Shown here: positions 59,457 through 64,000 of the stretch, in pieces | Numbering within the stretch: position 1 is the stretch's first letter | Layout of the letters: each line of letters begins with the position of its first letter | Source of the DNA: Allobosea sp. ASV33 | Lineage (GTDB): Bacteria > Pseudomonadota > Alphaproteobacteria > Rhizobiales > Beijerinckiaceae | DNA: 64,000 nt | Reading direction: 5' to 3' | NCBI RefSeq assembly: GCF_016428755.1 | Contig: NZ_JAELTI010000002.1 | Span: 86,254 to 150,253 of the forward strand | Notes under the pieces: model-generated | Databases searched by the model: none | What the model was told of the DNA's origin: nothing | The model's input: only the letters and a program-made list of their open reading frames with translations | Position numbers and translations under genes: made by a program

Positions 59457-60980
59457 ATGAGTATTTCTGGCTTGCCGCGTTGGCCCGCTTTAGCCATTGC
59501 GGCTGCATTGAGCTTCTCTGGCCCTCAGACCTCCTCTGCTGCACAAATGCTGACCATCGCGCAGGGCAACGACATCCTGTCGCTCGATCCGGCCAATCAT
59601 GGCAACAACAGCACCGAGTCGGCGCTGGTGAATCTCTACGACTACCTGGTCAACAAGGATTTCAGCCAAGGGCAACTCCGCTTCACGCCGCGCCTCGCAG
59701 TGTCCTGGAGCAGCGACGACAATATCCACTGGACGTTCAAGCTGCGCGACGACGTCTACTGGCATAACGGCGACAAGTTCACGGCGCAGGACGTCAAGTT
59801 CACCATCGAGCGGTCCCAGCAGGACAAGAAGCTGATCAGCGCGGCCAAGTTTCGCCGCATCAAGGCGGTGGAAGCTCCGGACGAAACCACGCTCAGGATC
59901 GAGACCGACGGCCCGGACACGCTGCTGCTCCATGCCTTCGTCGGCAACGGCGCCGGCATCCTGCCCAAGGCCGCCTTCGAGAAGGCCGGCGGCCGGGAAG
60001 AGTTTTTCAAGCAGCCGGTCGGCACCGGCCCCTATGCCTTCAAGCGCTGGGTTAAATCGGACCGCCTCGTCCTGGCGAAGAACCCGCGCTGGTGGGGCGG
60101 CACGCCGAAATGGGACGACGTCGTCATCCGCGCCATTCCGGAGACGACGACCCGCGTGGCCGAGCTGCTCACCGGCGGCGTCGACATCGCCGTCAACATT
60201 CCACCGGAAGACATCGCGCGCCTGAACGACAACAAGGGCACGCGCGCCATCACCTTCGACATCGCGCGCAACCTCGCCCTGCATGTCCGCACCGGCAAGG
60301 ACCGCGTCACCGGCGATCCGCGTATCCGCGAGGCGATCGACCTTGCCATCGACCGCGATGCGATCGTTAAGCAGGTTCTGGAAGGGCATGGGGCGCCGAC
60401 GCGAGGTTTCTTCCCGCCAGCGATCCCCGGCTTCGCGCCGGACCTCAGCCGCGCGATCCGCTTCGATCCCGAGCGGGCGAAGGCGCTGGTGCGCGAGGCC
60501 GGCTTCAGCGGCAACAAGCGCCCGGCGATCAGGATTAGCACGCCCAGCGGCCGCTATGTGAAGGACCGCGAGATCGTCGAGGCAGTGGCCGGCTATCTCG
60601 ATGACGTCGGCTTCCGGACACAGGTCGAGGTCCTCGACTGGACCGTCTACAACAACAAGCTGGTTGGGGACGGTTTCGGCGAGCTTTATCTCTGGGGCAT
60701 GGGTTCCTACACGGACGCCTCAACCCTGTTCGTCGACAATTTCAAGCGACACTACGACTGGTCGGACGAGAGGTTCGAGGGGCTCGCGGCCTCGGTCCGG
60801 CAGGCGAAAAGCGAGGCCGAGCGCATCGCGATCTCGCAGAAGGGCCAGGAGATCGTCGCCGAGCAGCGCGTCCGCATCGGCCTGCTCTTTCCCCAGTCGA
60901 TCTACGGGGTCAGCGACCGCGTCGTCTATAATGGGCGCTTCGATGAGATGATCGCGGCCGAAGACGTCGCGCGCCCATGA
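59457..60980 (+). CDS. Peptide/nickel-type periplasmic binding protein (SBP family 5)
   Basis: A 507-residue binding protein. The N-terminal signal (LPRWPALAIAAALSFSGPQTSSA) is Sec-type. The mature protein has LTIAQGNDILSLDPANHGNNS, FKLRDDVYWHNGDKFTAQDV and the C-terminal QRVRIGLLFPQSIYGVSD region. Its stop overlaps the first permease start as ATGA. The neighbouring flavin monooxygenase suggests that the ligand is an organosulfur or aminopolycarboxylate compound rather than a peptide (inference). Confidence 0.92.
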   Translation: MSISGLPRWPALAIAAALSFSGPQTSSAAQMLTIAQGNDILSLDPANHGNNSTESALVNLYDYLVNKDFSQGQLRFTPRLAVSWSSDDNIHWTFKLRDDVYWHNGDKFTAQDVKFTIERSQQDKKLISAAKFRRIKAVEAPDETTLRIETDGPDTLLLHAFVGNGAGILPKAAFEKAGGREEFFKQPVGTGPYAFKRWVKSDRLVLAKNPRWWGGTPKWDDVVIRAIPETTTRVAELLTGGVDIAVNIPPEDIARLNDNKGTRAITFDIARNLALHVRTGKDRVTGDPRIREAIDLAIDRDAIVKQVLEGHGAPTRGFFPPAIPGFAPDLSRAIRFDPERAKALVREAGFSGNKRPAIRISTPSGRYVKDREIVEAVAGYLDDVGFRTQVEVLDWTVYNNKLVGDGFGELYLWGMGSYTDASTLFVDNFKRHYDWSDERFEGLAASVRQAKSEAERIAISQKGQEIVAEQRVRIGLLFPQSIYGVSDRVVYNGRFDEMIAAEDVARP

Positions 60981-61894
60981 TCGCGCGCTCTCCCCTCAAG
61001 GCGCTGCTGCAGTTCCTGCCGGTTCTCTACATCGTCTCGGTGATCGTCTTCGTCCTCGTCTACCTGACGGGCGACCCGTCCGCGCTTTTGATCCCGGAAG
61101 ATGCGAGCGAGGAGGACCGGCTCGCGCTCGTCGCCGCCTGGGGGCTCGATCAGCCCTTTTACATTCAGTACCTGCGCTACATGGGGAATATCCTGACCGG
61201 GGATTTCGGCGTGTCCTACCGCTACGGGACGGATGCGCTGCCGGTCGTGCTCGAACGCATTCCAGCGACCCTTCAGCTCACGGCCGGCGGCCTCATCGTC
61301 GCCATCCTGATCGCGCTCCCGACCGGGATATTCGCTGCGCTCAGGCGCAACAGTCTGCCCGATTTCGCGATCTCGGCCGTGACGGTTCTGGGTAAGGCTA
61401 TGCCGAACTTCTGGGTCGGGATCATGCTGATCCTGATCTTCGGCGTCTGGCTCCGGCTGGTGCCCGTCTCGGGCAGTGGCGGCCTGTCCCATCTCATCCT
61501 GCCCGCGATCACGCTCGGGACTGGCTTCGCGGCTGAGCTGACCAAGCTCATCCGCTCCAGCTTGCTCGAAGTCATGGGGCAAGACTATGTCCGCACCGCC
61601 CGCGCCAAGGGGCTCTCCGAGTTTCGCGTGGTGCTGCGCCACGGCCTGAGGAACGCCCTGATCCCAGCGGTGACGATGACCTCGCTCCATGCCATCGCAT
61701 TGCTCGGCGGCGCGCTCGTGACCGAGACCGTGTTCTCCTGGCCGGGCCTCGGTCAGCTCGTGGTGCAGGCGATCTACACGAAGGACATGGCGGTCATCCA
61801 AATCGCCGTCTTCGTCATCACCATCATGGCCCTCACGATCAACCTCGCGACCGATGCCCTCTACCGGCTGATCGATCCGCGCCTTGCGCGATAG
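60977..61894 (+). CDS. DppB-type ABC permease
   Basis: A 305-residue permease with about six membrane helices, beginning LLQFLPVLYIVSVIVFVLVYLTG. The EAA loop is RTARAKGLSEFRVVLRHGLRNA in outline. It overlaps the binding-protein gene by four bases. Its partner follows after 15 bp. Confidence 0.93.
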   Translation: MIARSPLKALLQFLPVLYIVSVIVFVLVYLTGDPSALLIPEDASEEDRLALVAAWGLDQPFYIQYLRYMGNILTGDFGVSYRYGTDALPVVLERIPATLQLTAGGLIVAILIALPTGIFAALRRNSLPDFAISAVTVLGKAMPNFWVGIMLILIFGVWLRLVPVSGSGGLSHLILPAITLGTGFAAELTKLIRSSLLEVMGQDYVRTARAKGLSEFRVVLRHGLRNALIPAVTMTSLHAIALLGGALVTETVFSWPGLGQLVVQAIYTKDMAVIQIAVFVITIMALTINLATDALYRLIDPRLAR

Positions 61895-61909
61895 GCTCAG
61901 CAGCATCGC

Positions 61910-62794
61910 ATGTCCGAAACCTCGCTCATCAGCAGCCCTCCGCCGCAGCCGCGCCGCTTGCTGCCTTCGCTCCTGCGCAACAAGGCTGGTCTCGCCGGCA
62001 TCGTCATCGTCGCCCTGATCGTTCTCACGGCGCTGGCTGCCGACCAGCTCGCGCCGCTCGATCCGCTGCGGCGCAACCTGTCACTCAAGCTGCTGCCCCC
62101 GGCCTGGCTGGAAGGCGGAAACCCGCGCTACCTGCTGGGGACCGACAGCCAGGGGCGCGACCTGCTCAGCCGCATCATCTTCGGCGCGCGGACGTCGCTC
62201 TCGGTCGGCCTCGCGGCCGTCGCCCTCTCCAGCCTGATCGGGCTGGCACTCGGCCTGCTGGCCGGCATGGCGGGCGGCCGCGTCGACCTGCTGATCATGC
62301 GCGTCATCGACGCCATGCTGGCGATCCCCACCATGCTGTTCATGCTGGTCGTCGCCCTCGTCGCGGGCTCCGGCCTGCTGCCGCTCGTCGTCGTCATCGC
62401 TGCAACCAATTGGGTGGGCTGCGCCCGGATCGTGCGGGCCGACGTGCTCGGGATCAAGGAAATGGACTATGTCGCGGCAGCCCGCGCCAGCGGCGCAAGC
62501 CCGCTTGGGCTGATTCTGCGGCATGTCCTGCCCAACATCCTGTCGTCCTTCGTCGTGGTCTCCACCCTGAATGTCGGCACCGTCATCCTTGCCGAATCCT
62601 CGCTGAGCTTCCTCGGCTTCGGCATCCAACCACCAGAGATTTCCTGGGGCCAGATGCTCAGCGAGGGCCGGCAATATCTGGCGACGAGCTGGTGGGTAGC
62701 GACCTTCCCCGGCATCGCGATAACGCTGACCGTGCTCGGGGTCATCCTGCTCGGCGACTGGCTGCGCGACCATCTCGATCCGCGACTGGCGTAG
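61910..62794 (+). CDS. DppC-type ABC permease
   Basis: A 294-residue second permease. It has the LGTDSQGRDLLSRIIFGAR periplasmic motif of DppC proteins and the EAA loop AARASGASPLGLILRHVLPN. The gene is complete. No ATPase gene precedes the monooxygenase at 62837; it may lie beyond the window. Confidence 0.93.
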   Translation: MSETSLISSPPPQPRRLLPSLLRNKAGLAGIVIVALIVLTALAADQLAPLDPLRRNLSLKLLPPAWLEGGNPRYLLGTDSQGRDLLSRIIFGARTSLSVGLAAVALSSLIGLALGLLAGMAGGRVDLLIMRVIDAMLAIPTMLFMLVVALVAGSGLLPLVVVIAATNWVGCARIVRADVLGIKEMDYVAAARASGASPLGLILRHVLPNILSSFVVVSTLNVGTVILAESSLSFLGFGIQPPEISWGQMLSEGRQYLATSWWVATFPGIAITLTVLGVILLGDWLRDHLDPRLA

Positions 62795-62836
62795 ACTCCT
62801 CACGCCCGCGACCCAACTCCCTTCAGGAAAGACCCG

Positions 62837-64000
62837 ATGTCGGCCGTTTCACAGGTTCAGAAGTCCCGCACAATCCATCTGGGGCTGTTCCATCAGCCGC
62901 TTGGGCGCCATCCGGCTGCGTGGCGGCAGGAGGCTGCGCAGGGGCATCCGGAGGATATCGACTGGGTCATCCGCATCGCCCGGAAGGCCGAGGAAGGGCT
63001 GTTCGACATGTTCTTCGTGGCCGACAATCTGGCCGGGCCGGAGCCCGGCGCACAGGGCAAGGCAGGCGGTCTGGAGCCGGTGACGCTGCTTTCGGCGCTG
63101 GCGGTCGCGACCTCGAAGATCGGGCTCGTCGGCACGATCTCGACCAGCTTCTCGGAGCCTTACAATGTCGCGCGTGCACTGGCCTCGCTCGACCATATCA
63201 GCCGCGGCCGGGCGGGCTGGAACGTGGTGACGACCCAATCCGACCGGTCCGCCGAGAATTTCAACCTGAGCGCCCTGCCCGATCACGCCGCCCGCTATGC
63301 CCGCGCCGACGAGTTCGTCCGGGTCGTGCGCGGCCTTTGGGACAGCTGGGCTGACGACGCGCTCGTCATGGACAAGCGCTCCGGCAAATTCCTGGATACG
63401 GACCGCGTCCGCCTGCTCGACCACAAGGGCGAGCATTTCTCCGTCCGGGGGCCGCTCAACGTCTCCCGTCCACCGCAGGGCCATCCCGTCATCGTGCAGG
63501 CCGGCTCCTCGCGCGACGGCATCGGGCTCGCCGCGACACAGGCCGACCTCGCCTTCACCGCGCAGGACACGATCGAGGATGCGCTCGCCTATCGCGCCGC
63601 CCTCAAGGAAGCGGCCGAGGCTGGCGGCCGCTCCGGCTATCTGAAGGTGCTGCCGGGTATCATGCCGATCGTCGGCCGGACGGATGCCGAGGCCCGCGAG
63701 AAATTTGCGGCGCTGCAAGAGCATACCGATATCGCAGCCGGCATTCGGCAATTGTCCGGGCGCTGGGGCTACGATCTCTCGACCCATCCGCTCGACGGGC
63801 CGGTGCCGGAGCCGGGCGAGCGCATCCATGGCGAAAGCCGGGTGCGGCTGCTGCTCAACAAGGCCCGCGCCGAGAACTACACGCTGCGCGAGCTCGCGGC
63901 GCTTGCAATCGCATCCCATGGCCACCGCATCATAATCGGCTCGCCGGAGACGATCGCGGACGACCTGCAACGTTGGTTCGAGCAGGGCGCGGCCGACGGC
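62837..64000 (+). CDS. LLM-class flavin monooxygenase, NtaA/SnaA/DszA type (runs off right edge)
   Basis: The first 388 residues of an FMNH2-dependent monooxygenase of the bacterial-luciferase fold; no stop is reached. Conserved parts are IHLGLFHQPLGRHPAAWR, DMFFVADNLAG, TLLSALAVATSKIGLVGTISTSF, the hallmark SRGRAGWNVVTTQ, and GHPVIVQAGSSRDG. Relatives oxidise nitrilotriacetate, EDTA, pristinamycin precursors or dibenzothiophene sulfone. A purine-rich AGGAAAGA lies before the ATG. It is 42 bp after the importer genes and on the same strand, so uptake and oxygenation of one compound are probably linked. A flavin reductase would be expected downstream. Confidence 0.9.
   Translation, partial: MSAVSQVQKSRTIHLGLFHQPLGRHPAAWRQEAAQGHPEDIDWVIRIARKAEEGLFDMFFVADNLAGPEPGAQGKAGGLEPVTLLSALAVATSKIGLVGTISTSFSEPYNVARALASLDHISRGRAGWNVVTTQSDRSAENFNLSALPDHAARYARADEFVRVVRGLWDSWADDALVMDKRSGKFLDTDRVRLLDHKGEHFSVRGPLNVSRPPQGHPVIVQAGSSRDGIGLAATQADLAFTAQDTIEDALAYRAALKEAAEAGGRSGYLKVLPGIMPIVGRTDAEAREKFAALQEHTDIAAGIRQLSGRWGYDLSTHPLDGPVPEPGERIHGESRVRLLLNKARAENYTLRELAALAIASHGHRIIIGSPETIADDLQRWFEQGAADG

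Noticed and set aside
1..64000. tRNA or rRNA genes as integration sites
   Set aside because: No cloverleaf-like or rRNA sequence was recognised on either strand by reading; a tRNAscan run would settle this.

Overview
The window is GC-rich (roughly 60-65% by eye), densely coded DNA of an alphaproteobacterium, most likely a member of the Hyphomicrobiales (Rhizobiales; a Bosea- or Methylobacterium-like organism is a guess). The indications are the many ABC importers for amino acids, peptides and opine-like compounds, Tat-type signals on binding proteins, a MocR regulator, a four-subunit sarcosine oxidase operon and abundant ATGA overlaps. No rRNA, tRNA or CRISPR array was seen.

Layout. 1-8 kb: the end of a UvrD-like helicase gene, a gene-poor stretch with a 13-bp hairpin, an MsbA-type ABC exporter, a quinone-oxidoreductase-like protein, a YedK/HMCES-type DNA-crosslink protein, and a RocB-like M20 peptidase divergent from an Lrp/AsnC regulator. 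8-15 kb: a defence-like island made of a 703-aa DNA cytosine methyltransferase, a three-gene ABC-3C-type system (nuclease-domain protein, middle component, Rad50-like ATPase with a CxxC hook) and a DEDD exonuclease. 15-31 kb: a long catabolic block with two opine-oxidase-like flavoproteins, sarcosine oxidase soxBDAG, a Cys/Met-metabolism PLP enzyme, a peptide/opine importer without ATPase genes, formyl-THF deformylase (purU) and a GATase1-type AraC regulator. Together these suggest uptake and oxidation of N-alkylated amino acids, with the one-carbon unit passed to folate and released as formate.

31-42 kb: a mobile region. A small Xre regulator, two small unknown proteins and a soluble FtsH-like AAA+/M41 protease precede a Tn7-like tnsA-tnsB-tnsC-tniQ set. 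Three copies of an 18-bp repeat after tniQ look like TnsB-binding sites at one transposon end. Just outside lies a stump of a prokaryotic Argonaute (C-terminal PIWI end). No left end was found, and tnsA has no usable start codon upstream of its conserved first catalytic region.

42-53 kb: two importer operons on the minus strand, each ending or starting with an inositol-monophosphatase/HisN-type phosphatase. One is a polar amino-acid (HisJQMP-type) transporter downstream of a MocR regulator. The other is an FbpABC/AfuABC-type transporter divergent from a DeoR regulator, which suggests import of a phosphorylated compound. 53-64 kb: a LysR/MFS divergent pair, a GNAT acetyltransferase, a second MFS protein, an orphan SsuA/NitT-like binding protein, a terminator, and a peptide-type importer followed by an NtaA/SnaA-type flavin monooxygenase that runs off the right edge.

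All family names were assigned by reading motifs, without database searches. The points most worth following are the ABC-3C/methyltransferase/exonuclease island, the soluble FtsH-like protease cassette beside the Tn7-like transposon, and the Argonaute stump.
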